From the NCBI GenBank assembly GCA_001603145.1, contig LVBI01000024.1, positions 1-45,454 on the forward strand: DNA of 45,454 nucleotides, written 5' to 3'. A program made the position numbers and the translations under genes. The notes beneath the pieces were generated by a model. The model was given only the letters and a program-made list of their open reading frames with translations. It was not told where the DNA came from and did not search any database. Shown piece by piece: positions 31,628-38,986 of the stretch. This stretch comes from Spirochaetales bacterium Spiro_07 (GTDB taxonomy: Bacteria > Spirochaetota > Spirochaetia > Treponematales > Treponemataceae). Each line of letters starts with the position of its first letter. Positions within the stretch are counted from its first letter, which is position 1.

Positions 31628-31984
31628 ATGGACGAATATTTTTACAAAGAAACTGCCGGAACACGCCTGAAAGGTGCAGAAAAAGCGGCCATTTTTTTGG
31701 GCGAGATGGATCCGGGCACAGCTTCTATAATTTCAGGCTTCTTGAGCACAAATGAACTTAAGAAAATAAGAAAATCCATGAAAAAAATCGGAACTTCAAT
31801 CAACGTGTATCATGAAATTGCGGTTCTGTCAGAAGCTCTCAAAAGAGGCATGGTCAAGGGCATTGTTCCTGCCGAAAACTTGCAGACAAACCCGCAAAAA
31901 TATGCTCGCAAATCTTATGATGTGAACCAAAATCCAGAGACAATCGCCGACGTTATTGCCACATGGATGCAGGACGAAAAATAG
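31628..31984 (+). CDS. stand-alone FliG N-terminal-domain-like protein
   Basis: A 118-residue protein. Residues 14-75 (LKGAEKAAIFLGEMDPGTASIISGFLSTNELKKIRKSMKKIG) follow the FliG N-terminal pattern: a KAAI.L..M....A..I...L...EL..I...M..IG helix set that in FliG contacts FliF at the flagellar base. FliG's middle and C-terminal armadillo and torque domains are missing, so it cannot be a rotor subunit by itself. A charged, Gln/Asn-rich tail follows. AGAGG lies before the ATG. Spirochaetes have more than one FliG, which makes a small regulator or accessory derived from it plausible. The match is at pattern level; flagellar function is inference. Confidence 0.6.
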   Translation: MDEYFYKETAGTRLKGAEKAAIFLGEMDPGTASIISGFLSTNELKKIRKSMKKIGTSINVYHEIAVLSEALKRGMVKGIVPAENLQTNPQKYARKSYDVNQNPETIADVIATWMQDEK

Positions 31985-32032
31985 CCACGCAACCGCGCAA
32001 CAGCAGCTTACGCTAGTTCGCATCAGTTTGCG

Positions 32033-32046
32033 CCAGCACATGCTGG
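32033..32046. other. short palindrome between convergent genes
   Basis: CCAGCA (32033-32038), CA, TGCTGG (32041-32046) is a perfect 6-bp stem just past the comF stop. No T tract on either side, so a weak terminator at best. Confidence 0.35.
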
Positions 32047-32047
32047 T

Positions 32048-32824
32048 TCAAGCGTAGAACAGCGTGAGCGCATAAACTTGCTTTACGCCCGCCGACTTTA
32101 AAAGGGCTGCACATTCTTCCAAAGTTCCGCCTGTAGTCATTATGTCATCAATAAGCACCATCGCATCATATTTCAGCTTGCGGTGCGTTTTAAGCGCATA
32201 TCTTTTCTTAGATTTGTCAGTTCGGCCGGCAAACGTCTTATGCTTCTGCTCTTCTGAATCTATGCGTACCAGCGGCTTAAGCACCTTAACGCCGAAGCAC
32301 CATCTTAAAATAAAAGCCACATCGCCCACACAGTCAAAGCCCGCAAGCAACAGCCGCCCTTCTCTTGGCGGCACAGGCACAACAGGAAGCCCTTCAAAAT
32401 TTTCCGCATACGCTTCAAGCAATCTTGTTGCGGCAGGAATTCCAAGAACCCTGTTCTGTCTGAACTTCCATTGATTGATAAAAAATCTCTGATTTTTGCC
32501 GTAGCCCGTTATATGCCTTGCATAAGAAAGTGCGAAAAACACAGGACGGCTCATGCAGTCTGTGCATAGCCCAAAGTCGTCAAGCATTGCCCTGCCGCAG
32601 CGCAAGCAAATATACGGAGATTCACTCTTGTCGAAAATTCCAGACTTTTCAGGCTTGCACAAAATGTTCTTGATTCGTGCCGATGGTTTGATACCCCGAA
32701 GCTCTGCGGAGAGGTTGTCGGTTTTTCCGCTATTTTCCGGCTCATCATCTGAAAGCAACCCCGACAAGCACAAATAAAGCAACTTCAGAAACTGCATCGC
32801 CAAATAAAAGACATTAATCCTCAT
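32048..32824 (-). CDS. comF: ComF-family phosphoribosyltransferase-like protein
   Basis: A 258-residue protein. A zinc ribbon lies near residue 75 (CLRCGRAMLDDFGLCTDCM, two CxxC pairs), followed by RHITGYGKNQRFFINQWKFRQNR and a phosphoribosyltransferase fold with VPVPPREGRLLLAGFD and the PRPP loop VLIDDIMTTGGTLEECAALL. ComF takes part in taking up or processing transforming DNA; in many bacteria it lies apart from other competence genes, as here. The N-terminal 60 residues are a poorly conserved lead. ATG 32822-32824 has AAAAGG only one base upstream, so the ATG nine codons later is an alternative start. It is convergent with the FliG-like gene. Confidence 0.88.
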   Translation of the reverse strand: MRINVFYLAMQFLKLLYLCLSGLLSDDEPENSGKTDNLSAELRGIKPSARIKNILCKPEKSGIFDKSESPYICLRCGRAMLDDFGLCTDCMSRPVFFALSYARHITGYGKNQRFFINQWKFRQNRVLGIPAATRLLEAYAENFEGLPVVPVPPREGRLLLAGFDCVGDVAFILRWCFGVKVLKPLVRIDSEEQKHKTFAGRTDKSKKRYALKTHRKLKYDAMVLIDDIMTTGGTLEECAALLKSAGVKQVYALTLFYA

Positions 32825-32895
32825 GCCTTTTATATCTATGCAATTTTCATTTTTTCTGTACTTATCAGGCTATTTTTCTTGTTTTTTTGCTGTTC

Positions 32896-32922
32896 TGTCA
32901 TTGCCGTACTCAACACGGCAAT
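32896..32922 (+). repeat. TGTCATTGCCGTACTC palindromic element, copy 2
   Basis: TGTCATTGCCGTACTC at 32896-32911 is identical to the minus strand of 31533-31548. ATTGCCGT (32900-32907) pairs perfectly with ACGGCAAT (32915-32922) around seven bases. It lies between comF and mutS. Confidence 0.82.
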
Positions 32923-32974
32923 ATTGCCTCAATAATGATACAAAAACTGAAGCTACCGCGCGCAGGTCTAAAGA

Positions 32975-35614
32975 TTATTTGCCAGAAAGCTGTTTCTGCC
33001 ATCTAGCAAGATTTTTGAGCGCTTCAAGCGGCGTAAGCTCGTCTATGTTGAGTGACAAAATCTCTTCGAGCACAAGCTCCTCTTCGCTGAAAAGGCCGGG
33101 CGCATTTGCAACTGTGTGCAGCTCTTTGACCGCATCGGCCGTTGAGCTTGATTTTTGGGCGGCAGCCTCAACAGCTTCTCCGCCATCAGAGATTATGGTT
33201 TCAGTTGCAGGCGAATGTTGCTGAAGCACTGCGATTATCTTTTTGGCGCGGTCTATTACAGTTTGCGGAATGCCCGCAAGCCGTGCTACATGAAGCCCGT
33301 AAGAATTTTCAGACGCGCCCTGCTTTATGCGCTTCAAGAAGACGACTTCGCCCGAAGTTTCAAGCACTTCAAGGCACAAAAGCTGAAGCGCTTCATGCGT
33401 CAGCCTCGTCAGTTCATGATAATGCGTGGCAAAAAGCGTCTTGGCTTTTACCGTATTTAGCAGAAACTCAGAAACTGCCCATGCAATCGAAAGACCGTCC
33501 TCCGTAGACGTGCCGCGCCCTACTTCGTCCATAATTACAAGGCTTTTGGCCGTTGCAGAGCGCAGAATGTTCGCCGTCTCGGTCATCTCAACAAGAAACG
33601 TAGATTCGCCGCGCGCAAGATTGTCAGAAGCACCAACGCGGCAGAAAATCTTATCGACAACGCCGAGATGTGCCTTTTCAGCCGGAACGAATGCACCAAT
33701 CTGCGCCAGAACTGCAATCAGCGCATTTTGCCGCAAATATGTGCTCTTGCCCGCCATGTTCGGGCCTGTAATAAGCGCAAACGGCTTTTCGTTAAGGCAA
33801 ATGTCATTTGGCACAAACGAACCTTCCGGCAGATGAAACTCAACTACAGGGTGTCTTCCCTGCTCTATCTCAAAAATGTCAGAATCATCAACTTCCGGAC
33901 AGACCCAGTGGAAATATTTGGCGCACCATGCATTTGAGCAAGTAACGTCAAGATCAGCAATTTCTTCCGCGCAGACAAAGAAATACGGAACATAAGACTT
34001 CAGCTCATTGCGCAGCGCAATGAACAAGGTTCTTTCAAGCTCAATAGTTTTTTCAGATGCCGAAACAAGGTCGCTTTCTAACTGAGAAAGCTTTTTTGTC
34101 GTGTAACGCTCGCCGTTGACGTAAACGCGTTTCAACATGTAATCTTTCGGCACTAAAGAGAGGTTCGAATTCGTTACTTCGATATAATAGCCGCTCTGAC
34201 GGTTGTATCTTATTTTTAAGTTTACAATGCCGGTGCGCTTTTTTTCTTCTTCAAGATATTCGTCAAGAATAGACGAAAAATTCGTCTGAATGTCATGCAG
34301 ACGGTCAAGCTCTTCTGACCAGCCGCGCGCAATCATGTTGCCTTCTGTCAAAAAAATTGATGGGTCTTCTTTTATAGCCTTGCCAATCATCGCAGAAACT
34401 TTTTCCGCCTTTTCCGTATCATTTGAAAAAAGGTTGAAACGTGCAGTTTCTTTCTTCATAGCGACATAGCAGTCAAGGCTCTTTTTGAGTGCAAGCAAAT
34501 CTTTGGCGTGCGCCCTGTCCATCGCAATGCGGCTTGAAAGGCGCTCAACGTCAGAAGTTTCCTGCAAGATTTTCCGCAGATTTTCGGCGCAATCAGTGTT
34601 ATCAACAAGAATCTGCACCTCATTCTGCCTGTGCTTTATCTGCTTAACGTCTGTCAATGGCGATGAAATGCGCTGCCTTAAAAGGCGGCTGCCCATCGGC
34701 GTGCATGTGTGGTTTATGACTTCAAATAAGGTGAACCGGCTTGAGCCGTCGCGAAGATTCACAGTCAGCTCAAGGTTTTTCCTAGAAGAATCATCTAAAT
34801 TAAGGTATTTTGATTCTTTATAAAGAGTTATGCCGCTTATATGTGTCAAATCAGTTCCGGCATTCTTTGCTGCATATTCAAGCAAAAAACCGGCCGGCAC
34901 TATTTCAGGCGAATTTTCTGAAAGCGAAAACGAGCGCAAATTGATAGTCTTGAACTGAGCAATAAGCTTCTTGTATGAAATTTCAGCATTGAACTGCCAG
35001 TCTTGATAATATGAGACAATCGTAGACGGCATGGCAGAAACTGTCCGCGAAATGACAGGATCATCTTCCAATGACTTTGGCAGAAGCAGCTCGCAAGGCG
35101 CAACCCTGCTCAGATTCTTTGGCGCTTCGTCAGCGTGTGCATTTTTGCTCCAAGAGCAAGCTTCAAAAACAGCCGTCGATACGTCAAGCCATGCAAAAGC
35201 ATACACCGTATCTTTTCCGGCTTTAACCGGCACGATTGACGCCAAAAAGTTGTTAGAGCCTCTGTCAAGATAGTCTTCTTCAAATGTCGTGCCGGGCGTA
35301 ATAACTTCTGTTACGCGCCGCTCCATAAGGCCTTTGCCGTTTGGCAATGTAACTTGCTCGCAGATTGCAATTTTCTTACCAAGCCGCAGAAGCCTTGCAA
35401 TATAAATCTTTGAAGCATGAAACGGAATTCCGCACATAGGCACGGAAACCCGCTTTGTTAAAGTCAGATTCAGAAGCCTTGAAACTTCAACAGCCTGTTC
35501 GTCAAACATTTCATAAAAATCGCCCAGACGGAAAAACAAAATAGTACCTGGGTATTTGCTTTTTATAGATAGATATTGAGCCATCATCGGCGTAGGCTGT
35601 TTGTCGTTACTCAT
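32975..35614 (-). CDS. mutS: DNA mismatch repair protein MutS
   Basis: An 879-residue MutS1. The mismatch-reading domain begins with TPMMAQYLSIKSKYPGTILFFRLGDFYEMF, where the FF.LGDFYE text contains the Phe-x-Glu-type wedge region. Connector, lever and clamp domains follow; the ATPase has GPNMAGKST, the VIMDEVGRGTSTEDG Walker B and signature, and the FATHYHELT switch. The C-terminal tail (SLNIDELTPLEALKNLARWQ) is the tetramer helix. With MutL in this window it makes a MutH-less repair system. The ATG 35612-35614 has a TATACT box 6 nt upstream and no ribosome site. It lies downstream of skp but behind a terminator, so it is a separate unit. Confidence 0.97.
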   Translation of the reverse strand: MSNDKQPTPMMAQYLSIKSKYPGTILFFRLGDFYEMFDEQAVEVSRLLNLTLTKRVSVPMCGIPFHASKIYIARLLRLGKKIAICEQVTLPNGKGLMERRVTEVITPGTTFEEDYLDRGSNNFLASIVPVKAGKDTVYAFAWLDVSTAVFEACSWSKNAHADEAPKNLSRVAPCELLLPKSLEDDPVISRTVSAMPSTIVSYYQDWQFNAEISYKKLIAQFKTINLRSFSLSENSPEIVPAGFLLEYAAKNAGTDLTHISGITLYKESKYLNLDDSSRKNLELTVNLRDGSSRFTLFEVINHTCTPMGSRLLRQRISSPLTDVKQIKHRQNEVQILVDNTDCAENLRKILQETSDVERLSSRIAMDRAHAKDLLALKKSLDCYVAMKKETARFNLFSNDTEKAEKVSAMIGKAIKEDPSIFLTEGNMIARGWSEELDRLHDIQTNFSSILDEYLEEEKKRTGIVNLKIRYNRQSGYYIEVTNSNLSLVPKDYMLKRVYVNGERYTTKKLSQLESDLVSASEKTIELERTLFIALRNELKSYVPYFFVCAEEIADLDVTCSNAWCAKYFHWVCPEVDDSDIFEIEQGRHPVVEFHLPEGSFVPNDICLNEKPFALITGPNMAGKSTYLRQNALIAVLAQIGAFVPAEKAHLGVVDKIFCRVGASDNLARGESTFLVEMTETANILRSATAKSLVIMDEVGRGTSTEDGLSIAWAVSEFLLNTVKAKTLFATHYHELTRLTHEALQLLCLEVLETSGEVVFLKRIKQGASENSYGLHVARLAGIPQTVIDRAKKIIAVLQQHSPATETIISDGGEAVEAAAQKSSSTADAVKELHTVANAPGLFSEEELVLEEILSLNIDELTPLEALKNLARWQKQLSGK

Positions 35615-35620
35615 ACTGTC

Positions 35621-35626
35621 AGTATA
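35621..35626 (-). promoter_or_regulatory. mutS -10 box, leaderless arrangement
   Basis: TATACT is followed by GACAGT and then the ATG, the same 6-nt spacing as rex and the (p)ppGpp synthetase. The -35 region is weak. No Shine-Dalgarno is present. Confidence 0.5.
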
Positions 35627-35677
35627 TCAATTTTTCATTTAAGGGAAAAGACTTAATTTGAGCAAAATCTTGAAGAA

Positions 35678-35743
35678 CTTGATGCAGCGGCGAATATGAT
35701 GTACGTTTCGCATCAAGCAAATTTCATAATCCGGCAGGATTAT
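35678..35743. repeat. two hairpins between mutS and the skp terminator
   Basis: CTTGATGC (35678-35685) pairs with GCATCAAG (35710-35717), and ATAATCC (35726-35732) with GGATTAT (35737-35743). TTGATGCAG recurs at about 35769. This resembles the REP-type DNA after mutL in style but not in sequence. Confidence 0.6.
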
Positions 35744-35780
35744 CCGCATGCATGGCAAAAGCGTAAAATTGATGCAGGGC

Positions 35781-35816
35781 AAAAAAAAAGAGGCTACCAG
35801 TCAATTCCGGCAGCCT
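35781..35816 (-). terminator. intrinsic terminator after skp
   Basis: AGGCTACCAG (35791-35800) pairs with CCGGCAGCCT (35807-35816) with two G-U pairs around six bases; on the minus strand a T run follows (35781-35789). It separates skp from mutS. Confidence 0.87.
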
Positions 35817-35851
35817 TCTTGTCAGGTTGTGCAACAGCTTTAAGTGCAAGC

Positions 35852-36376
35852 TTAACGCTGTGCAGAAATTTCATTGATTACTTTTTCAGTAATATCAACG
35901 GAAGTGCTGTACCAAAGCACAGCATCAGCCTGCTGAAGGCTAAGCACCATGCTGTAGCCGTCGCTTTCTGCAATGCGCGCAATTGTGTTGTACATAAGCT
36001 CGTAGAAATCATCTGAAGATTCAAGGCGCTTCTTCATGTCGTCAAGCTTTATGTTCTTTGCTCTTGTGTATTCAGTCAGATAAGAAGCTTTTTTGGTTAT
36101 CTCGCCTTCAAGACGCTGCACCTTAGCATCATCATTCTCTTTCTGGGCTTCGATTTTCTTTACCTGCAAAGCTTTAAGCTCATCTGTCAGACGCACGATC
36201 TCAGTCTGAAATTCAGCTTTCATAGATTCATAGTTTCTTACGGCAGCTGATTCTCTGAAATAAGTCTGGTAAACTACAGCCGTATCAACTACAGCAAAGC
36301 GCGTTATCTGCTGTGCTGACAAGACAGCCGCAAACATAAAAATCATGGCAACTGCAAAAATTATTTTCTTGTTCAT
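35852..36376 (-). CDS. skp: OmpH/Skp-family periplasmic chaperone
   Basis: A 174-residue exported protein. Signal peptide MNKKIIFAVAMIFMFAAVLSA, cleaved before QQITRFAVVD. The mature N terminus (FAVVDTAVVYQTYFRESAAVRNYE) and the long basic/acidic coiled coil of about 60-125 (ALQVKKIEAQKENDDAKVQRLEGEITKKAS) have the Skp arrangement, which ends in a strand that completes the trimer body (ADAVLWYSTSVDITEKVI). Skp holds unfolded outer-membrane proteins on their way to BamA, and bamA is the gene just upstream on this strand, 81 bp away, with a strong hairpin in between. GAGGA lies seven bases before the ATG. A terminator follows. Confidence 0.92.
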   Translation of the reverse strand: MNKKIIFAVAMIFMFAAVLSAQQITRFAVVDTAVVYQTYFRESAAVRNYESMKAEFQTEIVRLTDELKALQVKKIEAQKENDDAKVQRLEGEITKKASYLTEYTRAKNIKLDDMKKRLESSDDFYELMYNTIARIAESDGYSMVLSLQQADAVLWYSTSVDITEKVINEISAQR

Positions 36377-36416
36377 ATCAGTATCCTCATCATAGAAAAT
36401 AGGCTTGACCTGAAAA

Positions 36417-36441
36417 ACAGATAAACGCTGTGTTTCAGGTC
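36417..36441 (-). promoter_or_regulatory. intercistronic hairpin between bamA and skp
   Basis: GACCTGAAA (36417-36425) pairs perfectly with TTTCAGGTC (36433-36441). After one mismatch only ACAG/CTGT could pair further. No T tract follows, so it is more likely to stabilise or partition the mRNA than to end it. Confidence 0.6.
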
Positions 36442-36457
36442 AGTTCCAACATATCTA

Positions 36458-38881
36458 CTACATGTTTGTAATCGTAAATGCAAGAACCGGCTTCCATTCA
36501 GGAATTTTTCCATTTCCCCAACTGAATTTTCCACCTTTCATTGTGAAAGTATTTACCAGATAGATTGACAACGGCAGCTGTTGAATCAAGGAACGGACAC
36601 CAGGACCGAAACTGAAATAGAAGTCATCTATATTCAGTCTGTTTCTCATAGAAGGCTTTTGATCTTTAAGAGCAACGGCATCAAGAAAGAACTGAGCTGA
36701 AATTATATTAGGCACAACCGGAACACGGAGTTCAAATGAATTCGTCCACATAAAATCGCCTTTCGTTGAATATATATCATCCCAACCGCGTCCGATAATA
36801 GAACCGTCAATTGCAAGTCTGTTCGAAGATGCTATTGTAGTATCCTTCTTAGGTCTTAAAAGTGACAATCCTGTTACATAAGAAAAAATAGTCTTGAAAT
36901 TCCATTTTTCAGTAGCCTGAATATCAAAAAGAGTAAAATAAACTTCACCGATAGCATCAGAACGCAAATAGAATTGTTTTTCAATTTTTGGTATCAAACC
37001 TATCCATGTCAATGATTCTTTTGCAAACCAACCGGATGATGGGTAAAATCTGTTATCACGCTTGTCTACGGAAAAAGCTGTCCAGACAGAATTTACAAAA
37101 CCCCAGTTATGTTCGTAATCTGAAATTGAAGAATCAACAGGTATTAAGCCTTGCTCTATTTTATTTCTTATGAATGAATTCGACAGACCGCCTGTCAACG
37201 CAACAACCATATCCTGCGGATACCAGCGTTTTCCGATAGCATTATCTAAGGTTATGTTTATTGATTCATAAGTCATATTATAGTTTGTTACATCAAGACC
37301 TCTAGATGTGAATACCTTTTGTAATGTTGATTCAGTTTTCCAAGAACCTTTGATTGAAGCAGAATATCCAATTGGTTTATTAAACAACCAATCATCATTA
37401 AATGAAAAACCAATGGATCTGTCAGAGAATGAAAGAGAAGCCGTAGCTGAAATTTCACGACCTGTACCTAAAAGGTTTGAATCCTTCCATGTGCCGAACA
37501 ATGAAACAGGAAAAGAATTCGGATCTGCAATACCCGAGAAGGTCAAACCGCCTTCAATTGAAGTCGTAGATTTCTCTTCAACATTAAGCACAATGTTCAT
37601 AAGATCTTCTTCTGAACCAGGCACAACATCTGGAATGATATTCGAAAAATACTGCAAGTTATACAGATTCTTCATACCGTTCATAAGCTTTGACCTTGAG
37701 AAAACATCACCAGGCTCTATCGGAATTTCGCGAAGAATAACATTGTCCTTTGTTTTTTTGTTTCCGACAACGCTTATGCTTTCAACATGGCTTCTGGCAC
37801 GTTCCTGAATATGAATCAAATAGGAAATCTGCCGTAAATCATCATTTTTATATGGTTCTGGAATAATTCCAGTAGTCAGATAACCGTTTTCATAATAGGC
37901 ATCAGACATGGTCGAAAGACATTCGTTGAATTTCGTGTAATTGAAAATATCGCCTTCGTCCATTTTGAATTTGCTTGCAAGATAATCAGAAGAAAAAAGA
38001 TAGTTGCCTTCAAATTTTACGCCAGCAAATGAATACTGATACCCTTCTGTAAGCACAAACGTTAAGTCAATAACAGAAGTTCCCTTTTCATCGATGGCAT
38101 CTTCGCGGATTACATCGATAATGTCAGCATCAACATAGCCATGATTAAGATAATATGTAATAATTGCCTGTTTGTCTGCTTCAAGCTGAGTTTCCTGAAA
38201 AGAGCCTCTGGAAAACAACGATTTCTGCTTGAGTTTCATTGTTCCGAGCAATGTTCTGTCTGAAACAATCTGATTGCCTTCGAATTTTATTGAACGGATT
38301 GAAGTTGCAACACCTTCGTTAATCAAATATTTTATATTTATCTCGTTATACTGTGTTTTTTCCCAGTTTGTCGTAATATGAATGTTTGTATAACCTTTTG
38401 AAAGATAGTATTCAGTAAGGTTGCGAACTTCCTTTTCAAGATCAGCTTCAGAGAAGATATCTTTCTCTTTCATCTTCATACGGGAAATCAAATCTGTTCT
38501 TGTAATCTTCTTGTTGCCGACAAACTCAACTTTTGAGATAATCGGATTTTCAACAACCGTAAAAACAATTTCAACGCTTTCATATTTTTCATTTGAAGGA
38601 CTGATTGAAGTATCAAAAGATTCAAAATAATCAAGCGCACCGATGCGGCTCAAAAGTTCAAAATAAACTTCATCTGAAAATTCTTTTCCAAGAAAGCCTT
38701 TTGTTACGCCTGAAACATCAGATCTTGATACATAATGGAGACCACTGAATTTAATTGATTTGATTTTCTTACCATAAAACCAATCTTCAGATTGTGCAAA
38801 AAGCGGCAGCACAGTAATAAAAGAGAATAATGCGAGAAAAATAAAAAACCGTTTCAGGCTCAATCTGTTTATTAAATACAT
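36458..38881 (-). CDS. bamA: outer-membrane protein assembly factor BamA
   Basis: An 807-residue Omp85 protein. A signal peptide (about 1-29, ending PLFAQ) precedes five POTRA domains (about 35-420), seen as repeated ...I..I.F.GN......L......G..... units such as ISKVEFVGNKKITRTDL and IRSIKFEGNQIVSDRTLL. The C-terminal half is the 16-strand barrel with the IIGRGWDD form of the loop-6 RGF/RGW motif near 700. BamA inserts barrel proteins into the outer membrane; the T. pallidum relative is TP0326. The last residue is Met in FTITNM and not the usual aromatic. GGAG lies 9 nt before the ATG. It follows tamB and is followed by skp. Confidence 0.96.
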   Translation of the reverse strand: MYLINRLSLKRFFIFLALFSFITVLPLFAQSEDWFYGKKIKSIKFSGLHYVSRSDVSGVTKGFLGKEFSDEVYFELLSRIGALDYFESFDTSISPSNEKYESVEIVFTVVENPIISKVEFVGNKKITRTDLISRMKMKEKDIFSEADLEKEVRNLTEYYLSKGYTNIHITTNWEKTQYNEINIKYLINEGVATSIRSIKFEGNQIVSDRTLLGTMKLKQKSLFSRGSFQETQLEADKQAIITYYLNHGYVDADIIDVIREDAIDEKGTSVIDLTFVLTEGYQYSFAGVKFEGNYLFSSDYLASKFKMDEGDIFNYTKFNECLSTMSDAYYENGYLTTGIIPEPYKNDDLRQISYLIHIQERARSHVESISVVGNKKTKDNVILREIPIEPGDVFSRSKLMNGMKNLYNLQYFSNIIPDVVPGSEEDLMNIVLNVEEKSTTSIEGGLTFSGIADPNSFPVSLFGTWKDSNLLGTGREISATASLSFSDRSIGFSFNDDWLFNKPIGYSASIKGSWKTESTLQKVFTSRGLDVTNYNMTYESINITLDNAIGKRWYPQDMVVALTGGLSNSFIRNKIEQGLIPVDSSISDYEHNWGFVNSVWTAFSVDKRDNRFYPSSGWFAKESLTWIGLIPKIEKQFYLRSDAIGEVYFTLFDIQATEKWNFKTIFSYVTGLSLLRPKKDTTIASSNRLAIDGSIIGRGWDDIYSTKGDFMWTNSFELRVPVVPNIISAQFFLDAVALKDQKPSMRNRLNIDDFYFSFGPGVRSLIQQLPLSIYLVNTFTMKGGKFSWGNGKIPEWKPVLAFTITNM

Positions 38882-38940
38882 TTTAAATAAACTCCTAATT
38901 ATTTACATCAAATTGAAAATAGCTCTGCATTCCAAAACAA

Positions 38941-38970
38941 ATTATATCTTAAATTTCTATTCGGAAATTT
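38941..38970 (-). promoter_or_regulatory. hairpin and possible internal promoter between tamB and bamA
   Basis: AAATTTC (38951-38957) pairs with GAAATTT (38964-38970). On the minus strand TATAAT (38941-38946) follows it, but no good -35 box stands at the right distance. Confidence 0.4.
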
Positions 38971-38986
38971 TAAGACATAACCGTAA

